Made by a program: the position numbers and the translations under genes | Assembly: GCA_025463045.1 (NCBI GenBank) | Contig: JAOAPT010000096.1 | Span: forward strand, 1 to 32,498 | DNA from: Candidatus Solibacter sp. | GTDB taxonomy: Bacteria > Acidobacteriota > Terriglobia > Bryobacterales > Bryobacteraceae | DNA: 32,498 nt | Direction: 5' to 3' | Notes under the pieces: generated by a model | What the model saw: the letters and a program-made list of their open reading frames with translations, nothing else | The model's database searches: none | What the model was told of the DNA's origin: nothing | Shown here: piece by piece, positions 8,336 through 15,205 of the stretch | Numbering within the stretch: position 1 is the stretch's first letter | Layout of the letters: each line of letters begins with the position of its first letter

Positions 8336-8953
8336 ATGAGAAACAACGAAACCGGCGAATTTGAACTGGTAGTAGGCAATAAGCAACTCCTGAGCGGTTT
8401 TTTCATCGTGGTGCTGCTCTTCGCAGTCGCCTTCGCGATGGGCTACGTCGTAGGTCAGAACGCGCCGCGTTCCGCCAAGATGGCGTCGGAGGGCGGCTCC
8501 TCTCCCGCGCCCCTCACCAGCACCGCCGACGCGCGGCCGCAACCCTCGACGCCCACGCCCGTCCCCGTCTCCACTCCCACACCCACGGGCGAGCAGCCGC
8601 CTGCCGATTCGCAGCCGCAGCCAACGACCAAGGCCGCGCAGGACCCGCAGTCTCCCGTCACCGACAAGCCCGCCGGTAAGCCGGCCGAAGCTCCAGCCAC
8701 GGATTCAGGCATAGTCGCCGCCGCCGACCTGCCCGCGGGAAATTACTGGCAGGTTGTCGCCGTCAAAGCCGAAGTCACCGACGCGGTCGTTCAAACCTTG
8801 CATGGCAAGGGATTTCATGTCGTCCTCACCCCGGGGACCAGCAACCTGATTCGCGTCCTGGCAGGCCCGTACAACGACAACCCGTCCATGGGCCGCGCCA
8901 AGACCGATCTTGAGAATGCGGGGTTCAAGCCGTGGCGGTACAAGCGTGATTGA
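8336..8953 (+). CDS. SPOR-domain inner-membrane protein
   Basis: A 205-residue bitopic protein. It has a short cytoplasmic tail (1-18), one membrane helix (about 19-40, FFIVVLLFAVAFAMGYVVG), a long Pro/Thr/Ala-rich periplasmic linker (about 45-125) and a C-terminal SPOR domain (about 130-205). The SPOR domain shows YWQVVAVKAEVTDAVVQTLHGKGF and a later LIRVLAGPYNDNPSMGRAKTDLENAGF, the usual two-repeat pattern. SPOR domains bind glycan strands lacking stem peptides and typically act at division sites or in envelope remodelling. The linker is of the length needed to span towards peptidoglycan. The gene lies 3 bases after the slipin gene and overlaps lipA by 8 bases, placing it inside the operon. 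Confidence 0.92.
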   Translation: MRNNETGEFELVVGNKQLLSGFFIVVLLFAVAFAMGYVVGQNAPRSAKMASEGGSSPAPLTSTADARPQPSTPTPVPVSTPTPTGEQPPADSQPQPTTKAAQDPQSPVTDKPAGKPAEAPATDSGIVAAADLPAGNYWQVVAVKAEVTDAVVQTLHGKGFHVVLTPGTSNLIRVLAGPYNDNPSMGRAKTDLENAGFKPWRYKRD

Positions 8954-9872
8954 TTCCCTGGTCCAGATCGGCGATTCAGCACCGCCCCCCAAACGTCCCC
9001 GCCTGCCCGAGTGGGCGCGCAGGAGCAAGACGCATTTCCAGTCGCTCAACCACCTGAAGCGCGGATTGCGCGAGCTCAACCTCCACACCGTCTGCGAAGA
9101 GGCGCGCTGCCCCAACATTCACGAGTGCTTCCATCGCGGCGCTGCCACGTTCATGATTCTCGGCGAGCTCTGCACGCGCGGCTGCGGCTTCTGCAGCGTG
9201 CGCAAACTCAACCCGCGCAAGCACGATGTCCGCCTCGACGCCGCCGAGCCCGCCAACGTCGCCCGCATGGCCCGCGAGATGAAGCTGCGCTACGTCGTCA
9301 TCACCAGCGTGAATCGCGACGACCTGCCCGATGGCGGCTCGCATCACTTCGCCGAAACCGTCCGCGAAGTCCGCGCCGAGCTCCCCGATGCGCGCGTTGA
9401 AGTCCTCACGCCCGATTTCTGCGGCGATCTCGATGCCGTCGCCCGCGTGCTCGATGCCGGACCGCACGTCTTCAACCACAACATGGAAACCGTGCCGCGC
9501 CTCTACGCGCGCGTCCGTCCGCAGGCGATCTATCGGCAGTCGCTCGACGTGCTCGCGTTCGCGCGCCGCCACTCCCCCTCCGTGCTCACGAAGTCCGGCT
9601 TCATGGCCGGACTCGGCGAAGCCTCCGACGAAGTCCACGCGCTCCTCCGCGATCTCCGCGACGCCGGCACCCAGATCGCGACCATCGGCCAGTACCTCCA
9701 GCCCACGCGCCGCAATCTTCCCGTCGAAGCATTCGTCACGCCCGAGCAGTTCGACGCCTGGCGCGATTACGGCCTCTCGCTCGGCTTTCAGGCGGTCTTC
9801 AGCGGACCGCTCGTACGCAGCTCCTACATGGCCGACCTCGTCAGCGAGGAAGCCCAGCGGGGACTGTGCTGA
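8946..9872 (+). CDS. lipA: Lipoyl synthase, radical SAM
   Basis: A 308-residue lipoyl synthase, which inserts two sulfurs into protein-bound octanoyl groups to make the lipoyl cofactor of 2-oxoacid dehydrogenases and the glycine cleavage system. Auxiliary cluster ligands are Cys50, Cys55 and Cys61 (CEEARCPNIHEC), with the conserved RSSY serine near 292-293. The radical-SAM cluster is Cys76, Cys80 and Cys83 (CTRGCGFC). ITSVNRDDLPDGG and NHNMETVPRLY are diagnostic. GTG 8946 is chosen because it gives a normal N-terminus and overlaps the SPOR stop by 8 bases; a TTG 12 codons earlier is less likely. lipB is not in the window. Confidence 0.97.
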   Translation: MIDSLVQIGDSAPPPKRPRLPEWARRSKTHFQSLNHLKRGLRELNLHTVCEEARCPNIHECFHRGAATFMILGELCTRGCGFCSVRKLNPRKHDVRLDAAEPANVARMAREMKLRYVVITSVNRDDLPDGGSHHFAETVREVRAELPDARVEVLTPDFCGDLDAVARVLDAGPHVFNHNMETVPRLYARVRPQAIYRQSLDVLAFARRHSPSVLTKSGFMAGLGEASDEVHALLRDLRDAGTQIATIGQYLQPTRRNLPVEAFVTPEQFDAWRDYGLSLGFQAVFSGPLVRSSYMADLVSEEAQRGLC

Positions 9873-11317
9873 GCTGGATTCTCGCGCTGCTCTCGGCCGC
9901 GCTCCTGATCTTCACGTTCCCTAAATTCTCATTCGTGTGGCTCGCCCCCATCGCGCTCGCACCCTTGCTGATCGCGCTCGCCCGCGAGCCGCGATGGCCC
10001 CGCCGCTTCCTCCTCGGCTGGACCGCCGGCGTCGTCTACTGGTTCGGCGTCTGCTACTGGATTCAGTTCGTGCTCTCCTTCCACGGCGGCCTCGGCGACG
10101 TCGCAGGATGGGCCGTCTTTGTGCTCTTCTGCGTCGCCAAAGCCATCCACCTCGGCGCCTTCTCCGCGTTCGCCGGACCTCTCATGCAGCGCTGGTGGGC
10201 CGTCCCTGCGGTCGCCGCCCTCTGGGTCGCGGTCGAGGCCACGCACGGCTCGCTCGGCTTCGCATGGCTCGCGCTCGGCAACGCCGGCATCGATATGGGA
10301 ATCCCACTGCGCCTCGCTCCGTTCACCGGCGTCTACGGAATCTCGTTCGTCTTCGCGATGATGTCCGCCGCGCTCGCCATCGCGATTCTCCGCCGCCCGC
10401 GCCGTGAGCTCCTCTGGCTCGCCCCGATCCTGCTCCTCCCGCTGCTCCCCGAAATGCCGCCCGCCGAGCGTGGCCGCGCCGCCGCCCTGCTCCTCCAGCC
10501 CAACATCTCCGAGACCGAGCAGTGGACCGAAGAGAGTCTCTCCAAGGAGAAGCAGCGTCTCGTCATGCTCTCGCTGCAAGGCGCGCTCGCCGAATCGCAG
10601 CCGCCCTCGATCATCGTCTGGCCCGAGGTACCCGCGCCCTTCTACTACGCGGAGGACCCCATCTTCCGCGGCTATCTCAACAACCTCGCGCGCACCGCCC
10701 GCGCCTACGTGCTCGCCGGCATCGTCGCCCACACACCCGGCGGAGCGCCGCTCAATTCCGCCGTACTCATCTCCCCGGAAGGCGCGCTGCTCAGCCGTTA
10801 CGACAAGGTGAATCTTGTCCCCTTCGGCGAGTTCGTCCCGTGGCCTTTCGGCTTCGCCAACAAGATCTCCACCGAGGTCGGCGATTTCGCCGCAGGCACG
10901 CACGTCGTCGTCTCACAGGCCGGCGGCCACAAACTCGGCACCTTCATCTGTTACGAAAGTGTCTTCCCGAACTTCGTCCGAAAATTCGCCAACGGCGGCG
11001 CCGAGGTGCTCTTCAATATTTCGAACGATGGATGGTTCGGCAAGAGCGCCGCCCGCTGGCAGCACCTCAGCATGGTCCGCATGCGGGCCGCCGAAAATCG
11101 CCGCTGGATTCTCCGCTCCACCAACGACGGCATCACGGCGACCATCGATTCCGCCGGTCGCCTCCGCGGCACGCTGCAGCCCTACGAGGAGGCCGCCTCC
11201 TATACGGGCTATAACTACGAGTCCACCCGTACTATTTATACCCGTTTCGGCGATTGGTTCGCACTCTTATGTGCTGTCCTAGCGATTCTCGGCTTAGTCG
11301 CAGCACGCATCGTCTAA
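9866..11317 (+). CDS. lnt: Apolipoprotein N-acyltransferase
   Basis: A 483-residue integral membrane enzyme that adds the third acyl chain to the N-terminal cysteine of lipoproteins. The N-terminal half (about 1-195) has six or so membrane helices, the nitrilase-like catalytic domain spans about 205-440, and a last helix lies at about 463-480. The catalytic triad is Glu254 (VWPEVPAPF), Lys314 (YDKVNLVPFGEFVP) and Cys362 (TFICYE). NISNDGWFG is also a family hallmark. The GTG at 9866 overlaps the lipA stop by 7 bases. It is the last gene of the five-gene run and is followed by an AT-rich dyad at 11358-11376. Its presence implies a Gram-negative type envelope with triacylated lipoproteins. Confidence 0.96.
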   Translation: MLSWILALLSAALLIFTFPKFSFVWLAPIALAPLLIALAREPRWPRRFLLGWTAGVVYWFGVCYWIQFVLSFHGGLGDVAGWAVFVLFCVAKAIHLGAFSAFAGPLMQRWWAVPAVAALWVAVEATHGSLGFAWLALGNAGIDMGIPLRLAPFTGVYGISFVFAMMSAALAIAILRRPRRELLWLAPILLLPLLPEMPPAERGRAAALLLQPNISETEQWTEESLSKEKQRLVMLSLQGALAESQPPSIIVWPEVPAPFYYAEDPIFRGYLNNLARTARAYVLAGIVAHTPGGAPLNSAVLISPEGALLSRYDKVNLVPFGEFVPWPFGFANKISTEVGDFAAGTHVVVSQAGGHKLGTFICYESVFPNFVRKFANGGAEVLFNISNDGWFGKSAARWQHLSMVRMRAAENRRWILRSTNDGITATIDSAGRLRGTLQPYEEAASYTGYNYESTRTIYTRFGDWFALLCAVLAILGLVAARIV

Positions 11318-11357
11318 CACTCCCTCCCGCCCAAGCTTTTACAAGTACTCCCGCCGG

Positions 11358-11376
11358 CTTATGAAGAAGTCATAAG
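11358..11376. promoter_or_regulatory. Perfect dyad CTTATGA-n5-TCATAAG
   Basis: A perfect 7-base inverted repeat with a 5-base centre, 41 bases after the lnt stop and about 200 bases before the PEP-CTERM gene. It is AT-rich against a GC-rich background, and no T-run follows, so it fits an operator better than a terminator. Its binder is unknown. Confidence 0.4.
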
Positions 11377-11485
11377 AATGTAATCGCCCGAATCGACCGC
11401 CGCGGACAGTTATACCGTCGATTTCGTTCGGCTCTTCACGACGCCCGCGGGCCTGGGGTAAGATCGCTTGCGAACATACGGCGAA

Positions 11486-11501
11486 GGTCTAATTTTAGAC
11501 C
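11486..11501. promoter_or_regulatory. Perfect dyad GGTCTAATTTTAGACC
   Basis: A 7-base perfect inverted repeat (GGTCTAA/TTAGACC) separated by two bases, about 75 bases upstream of the PEP-CTERM ATG. Position and symmetry suggest an operator or the edge of a promoter for that gene. I did not find a matching copy elsewhere in the window. Confidence 0.4.
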
Positions 11502-11574
11502 GATTCCAAACTAAAGGCACCGCAGAATAAGTCGAGCCGCGGAGGAAGCGGTGAACTTATCTCCGGAGGAGCAG

Positions 11575-12306
11575 ATGATTAGTCGCTTGATACCGACGTG
11601 TTTACTCTTAGCCGCCGCCACTCATGCAGGTCCAATTACCGGATCGTTCAACATTGCGGGAACAATCACGGTTACAACCAACACCATTACGTGGGTTCTG
11701 AACGACCCACCGTTTCCGCCGGACAAAGCTACGATTGGTCCGGGCACCACGGGATCCTTTTCCCTTCCGGGTATCGCGGGCTCGACCGTAACGATTCGTG
11801 ATCTAAACAGGACTACGGCTCCGGTGGGTTCGACCTTCGGTCCGCTCCCGTTTATTTCTTTCGACTCGCCGGCCGCGATCGCCGCCGGATTTCCGGCGTT
11901 GAACATCAACTTCATTTTCAACGGGATCTTTTCGAACGCGGCTTGCGCCACTCTGCCGCCCGCCGTCGGACAGTCGTGCACCCCCAGCGCACCGGGGGCA
12001 CCTTCGCCGTTCAACTTCGTCAATAATCCGCCTGGACCTCCCGATGGGCCGCAGGCCACGGGAACTTTCGTATTTCAGGGAGTGACCAGCGACGGCCTTG
12101 AAAACTGGCGCGGCAATTTCACTTCGTCGTTCAACGTGCCATTCCAAACCGTCCTGGCAGCGCTCGCTGCTAATGGTTCCGTCACTCAGACATTCGCGGC
12201 GACCTTCACCCTCAGTCCCGCGATCGTGCCTGAACCAATCACGCTCTCGCTAGTCGGCATAGCTCTTTCCGGTCTGTCTTTGATCGGAAGAAGGAAAACC
12301 AGCTAG
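11575..12306 (+). CDS. PEP-CTERM sorting-signal protein
   Basis: A 243-residue exported protein. The start at ATG 11575 is set by GGAGGA at 11565-11570; the open frame extends to GTG 11551 but without a ribosome site. A short signal peptide (about 1-18, LLLAAATHA) leads into a beta-rich, Thr/Ser/Gly/Pro-rich body with little charge. The C-terminus (about 218-243) is a textbook PEP-CTERM tag: VPEP, a hydrophobic helix, then RRK. Such proteins are processed by an exosortase and are linked to exopolysaccharide or biofilm matrix. No exosortase is present in this window. Two cysteines (about residues 126 and 135) might form a disulfide. No specific function can be given for the body of the protein. 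Confidence 0.9.
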   Translation: MISRLIPTCLLLAAATHAGPITGSFNIAGTITVTTNTITWVLNDPPFPPDKATIGPGTTGSFSLPGIAGSTVTIRDLNRTTAPVGSTFGPLPFISFDSPAAIAAGFPALNINFIFNGIFSNAACATLPPAVGQSCTPSAPGAPSPFNFVNNPPGPPDGPQATGTFVFQGVTSDGLENWRGNFTSSFNVPFQTVLAALAANGSVTQTFAATFTLSPAIVPEPITLSLVGIALSGLSLIGRRKTS

Positions 12307-12319
12307 CGGGCTGCCGCGT

Positions 12320-12395
12320 CTGCCCGCTCACCGAATCAAACTCCCGTCGGCATCGGATGCCCCGCTGTCTTTCGGTAGTCTGATTCGGTGGGCAG
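12320..12395. terminator. Foldback structure between convergent genes
   Basis: Arms at 12320-12342 and 12377-12395 pair over about 18 positions (CTGCCC, then CACCGAATCA, ACT) with one small bulge and one mismatch. A second perfect hairpin, GCATC-G-GATGC (12350-12360), lies inside the loop. It is placed just after the PEP-CTERM stop and before the converging membrane-protein gene, so a bidirectional transcription stop is plausible. There is no clear T-run, and a small mobile repeat is the alternative. Confidence 0.45.
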
Positions 12396-12454
12396 CGCGG
12401 CGCTGCCTTACGAAGAGCCCGCCTTCAATCGGCGGCTTCAGCTACCGTCCGCAC

Positions 12455-12961
12455 TCACCGTTGTTTCGGCGATTGATTCGCGCTCTGATGTGCCGCCCTC
12501 GGGGTCTTCGACAAACGTCGGATGGAAAAGGCGATCGACGGCCCGATCACGACCATACTTACCACCAGAAAAGCCACGAAGCTTTGCAGCACGAACGGCC
12601 TGCGCCCGATTGCCGACATTGGTATCACGACGAATGTCATGAACAGGTGCACCGCGACGCCGAATGCGATGCCGCAGGCAAGTGCCTGGTCGATCAGAAT
12701 CGGAAATTGCCGGCTCGCGAAGTAGTAAACGGCGGCCGCTCCCGTAGCGACGACAAAATGCAAGATCAGCCCCAACAAGGCCGTGCTCGCGCCTCCCTGG
12801 AATGCGCTGCGGCCAAGCAGTCCGCTGGCGATCCCCTGAAACACTCGCATCGGACCCGCGCCAAAGTATCCGGAGACGACGACAGCGCTAAGCGCATCCA
12901 ACACGCCGCAAATCAGCCCGGCGAATACGATTGTGCGGAACGCGCTCTGCCCCTGCATCAT
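12455..12961 (-). CDS. Small four-helix membrane protein
   Basis: A 168-residue protein with four predicted membrane helices (about 10-30, 58-80, 92-110, 122-145) and a polar, Gln/Ser/Lys-rich cytoplasmic tail. The pattern, including GLICGVLDALSAVV near the N-terminus and FGVAVHLFMTFVVIPMSAIG in the third helix region, resembles DUF1440/YagU-like inner-membrane proteins, but this assignment is tentative. AGGGGAG precedes the ATG at 12961 and overlaps the end of the ychF-like gene 7 bases upstream, so the two are likely co-transcribed. Confidence 0.75.
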   Translation of the reverse strand: MMQGQSAFRTIVFAGLICGVLDALSAVVVSGYFGAGPMRVFQGIASGLLGRSAFQGGASTALLGLILHFVVATGAAAVYYFASRQFPILIDQALACGIAFGVAVHLFMTFVVIPMSAIGRRPFVLQSFVAFLVVSMVVIGPSIAFSIRRLSKTPRAAHQSANQSPKQR

Positions 12962-12968
12962 TTCTCCC

Positions 12969-14042
12969 CTACGAGTGTCTGATCACCAGTACATCGCCGT
13001 CCTTCACGATGTACTCCTTCCCTTCCAGCCGCAACTGTCCCTTGTCACGCGCCCCCGAGTATCCGCCGAGATCGATCAGCGTCTTCCAGTTCACCACTTC
13101 CGCGCGAATGAACTTCTTCTCGAAATCCGAATGGATCGCCCCCGCCGCCTTCACCGCCGTACTATTCATCGGGATCGTCCACGCGCGGCACTCGTCCTCG
13201 CCCGCCGTCAAAAAGCTCATCAGTCCGAGCAGCGAGTACGTCGCCGAAATCAGCCGCTCGAGCCCCGAGTCCGTCAGCCCGTAGCTCTTCAAATACTCGG
13301 TCTGCTCTTCGCGCGGCAACTCCGCGAGCTCCGCCTCGACCTGCCCGCACACCGCGCTCACCGCCGTCCGCGCGCGCCCCGCCAGCGGACCGTTGCGATA
13401 CTCCTCTTCCCGTTCCCGCAGCCGAGACGCATCCTCTTCACCGAGATTCAGCACGTACAACATCGGCTTCTGCGACAGGAACTGAAATCCGCGAATCCGC
13501 TTCTCGTCCTCCACATCCAGCTCGAGTTGCCGCAGCGGCTGATTCGCCTCAATCAGCGCCTTGCACTTCATCAGCAATTCGTACTCGCGATCGAGCTCCG
13601 GATTCTTGATCTTCTTGCGATCCTTTTCCAGCCGCTCCAGCCGTTTCTCCACCACCGCGAAATCGCTGAGGATGAGTTCCATCTCCAGATCTTCCATGTC
13701 GCGGATCGGGTCCACGGACCCCTTCTCATGCGGAATCGTGTCCGACGCGAATAGCCGCAGCACATGCACGAACGCATCCACGTTGCGCAGGCTCGCCATC
13801 GCGCCCGCATCGCGCAGCGTCTCCTTCGAAATCGACGGCATGTCGACGTATTCCACCGTCGCGTGCGTCACCTTCGGCGGTTCGAAAAGTTTGCCGAGAG
13901 CTTCCAGCCGGGCGTCCGGCACCTTCGCCACTCCTTGCCGAACGGCGGTGGACCCGATGCGCGTTTCCTGATGTACGCCGGTCAAAATCGTAAAAAGCGA
14001 GGTCTTGCCCGTCATGGGCAGCCCGATGATTGCTGTTCTCAT
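12969..14042 (-). CDS. ychF: Divergent YchF/Obg-family GTPase (ATPase)
   Basis: A 357-residue P-loop NTPase of the YchF branch. G1 is GLPMTGKT (7-14), where classic YchF has GLPNVGKS. The G3 region reads VDMPSIS (66-72), lacking the glycine that normally follows the DxPG/DxAG switch II motif. A charged coiled-coil insertion spans roughly 115-165 (EKRLERLEKDRKKIKN). NLGEED marks the adenine-specifying NxxE region, and residues about 270-357 are the C-terminal TGS domain ending in GKEYIVKDGDVLVIRHS. YchF proteins bind ATP rather than GTP and associate with ribosomes. The changed G3 suggests an altered or weak hydrolase; a paralogue besides a standard YchF is likely. It lies 15 bases after the MoxR gene and 7 bases before the membrane-protein gene. 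Confidence 0.88.
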   Translation of the reverse strand: MRTAIIGLPMTGKTSLFTILTGVHQETRIGSTAVRQGVAKVPDARLEALGKLFEPPKVTHATVEYVDMPSISKETLRDAGAMASLRNVDAFVHVLRLFASDTIPHEKGSVDPIRDMEDLEMELILSDFAVVEKRLERLEKDRKKIKNPELDREYELLMKCKALIEANQPLRQLELDVEDEKRIRGFQFLSQKPMLYVLNLGEEDASRLREREEEYRNGPLAGRARTAVSAVCGQVEAELAELPREEQTEYLKSYGLTDSGLERLISATYSLLGLMSFLTAGEDECRAWTIPMNSTAVKAAGAIHSDFEKKFIRAEVVNWKTLIDLGGYSGARDKGQLRLEGKEYIVKDGDVLVIRHS

Positions 14043-14057
14043 AATAAGGAGCGATTT

Positions 14058-15041
14058 CTACAGGGGAACTTCCACCTGGCTGAGTATTTCTTCGATGATG
14101 CGCTCGCCGGCTTCGCCCCGCCGCTGCACCAGGGTGCTGCGCGTGTTGACGACCACCCGGTGCGCAAAGAGCGGCGCCGCCAGGCGCTTCACATCGTCCG
14201 GAATCGCGTAGTCGCGGCCTTCCATCAAAGCCAGCGCCTGCACCGCGCGGAACAACGCCTGGCTGCCGCGCGGACTCACGCCCAGCGCCAGCGATTCGTG
14301 CGTGCGCGTGCGCTCGACAATCGCGAGCATGTAATCCACCAGCGTTTCCTCGACCGTCACCCGCCCGACCGCGTCCTGCAGTTGGATCACGTCGTCCGCC
14401 GATAGCCCGGTCTTCACCGGCTGCGAATTATCGCGCTCCGAATTCCGCAGAATCTGACGTTCGCTCGCCGCGTCCGGATAGCCGATCCGCAGCCGCATCA
14501 AAAAGCGATCGAGCTGCGACTCCGGCAGCGGATACGTTCCGTGATGCTCCACCGGATTCTGTGTCGCGATCACCATGAACGGCCGCGGCAGCGAATGCGA
14601 CTTTCCGTCGATCGTCACCTGGCTTTCGTTCATCGCCTCCAGCAGCGCCGATTGCGTCTTCGGCGTCGTCCGATTGATTTCATCTGCCAGCAGGAAGTTG
14701 CTGAAGATCGGTCCCGGCTTGAATTCGAATGCCTCCGAGTGCGCGTTGTAGATCGTCACGCCGAGAACGTCGCTCGGCAGCATGTCGCTCGTGAACTGCA
14801 GCCGGTGGAACCGGCAGGATGCCGACCGCGCCAGCGCCTGCGCAAGCGTCGTCTTTCCCACTCCGGGGACGTCCTCGATCAACAGGTGCCCGCGCGCGAG
14901 CAGGCTGACGAGGGACAGCCGCACCACTTCAGGCTTGCCGCGAATCGCCGCACCGACGGCCGTCTCCAGTTCCGCGAGCTTTTGGAGAATATCGGGCGAA
15001 AACCCAACCGGCGGGGCCACGATTGTTTCCCGCTGGGACAT
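14058..15041 (-). CDS. MoxR-family AAA+ ATPase
   Basis: A 327-residue MoxR ATPase of normal length. Walker A is GVGKTT in EDVPGVGKTTL (about 57-66), Walker B is LLADEINR (about 127), sensor 1 is VIATQNPVEHHGTYPLPE, and a sensor-2-like SPRGSQAL lies near residue 265. MoxR proteins act as chaperones that fit metal cofactors or assemble complexes, usually with VWA-domain proteins. The usual neighbours, a DUF58 protein and VWA or transglutaminase proteins, are absent; downstream are a YchF-like GTPase and a small membrane protein. The ATG at 15041 lacks a good ribosome site but the N-terminus matches the family. Confidence 0.93.
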   Translation of the reverse strand: MSQRETIVAPPVGFSPDILQKLAELETAVGAAIRGKPEVVRLSLVSLLARGHLLIEDVPGVGKTTLAQALARSASCRFHRLQFTSDMLPSDVLGVTIYNAHSEAFEFKPGPIFSNFLLADEINRTTPKTQSALLEAMNESQVTIDGKSHSLPRPFMVIATQNPVEHHGTYPLPESQLDRFLMRLRIGYPDAASERQILRNSERDNSQPVKTGLSADDVIQLQDAVGRVTVEETLVDYMLAIVERTRTHESLALGVSPRGSQALFRAVQALALMEGRDYAIPDDVKRLAAPLFAHRVVVNTRSTLVQRRGEAGERIIEEILSQVEVPL

Positions 15042-15205
15042 TACAAGTTAATGATACTAAACATCCGGCCATTTCCCTCAATTCGTCCTGGAAACCCACC
15101 GACCGTAATTCAACGTTAAATTCAAGCTAATTAACCAACTGTAATGTATTAGAACCTACGATTTAGCGGCCAAATTGTATAAAATTGACCCATGGAGACC
15201 CTTTG
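15042..15205. promoter_or_regulatory. Divergent, AT-rich intergenic region
   Basis: This 164-base gap separates the MoxR operon (leftward) from the sulfatase-like gene (rightward) and is clearly more AT-rich than its surroundings. TATAAA near 15178 is a candidate -10 for the rightward gene, but no good -35 lies at 16-18 bases. The region should contain both promoters; I cannot assign them firmly. Confidence 0.35.

Noticed and set aside
11400-11574. A sigma-54 promoter before the PEP-CTERM gene
   Set aside because: A GG...TTGC arrangement near 11455-11475 looked promising, but the spacing between the GG and GC elements is off by at least one base.
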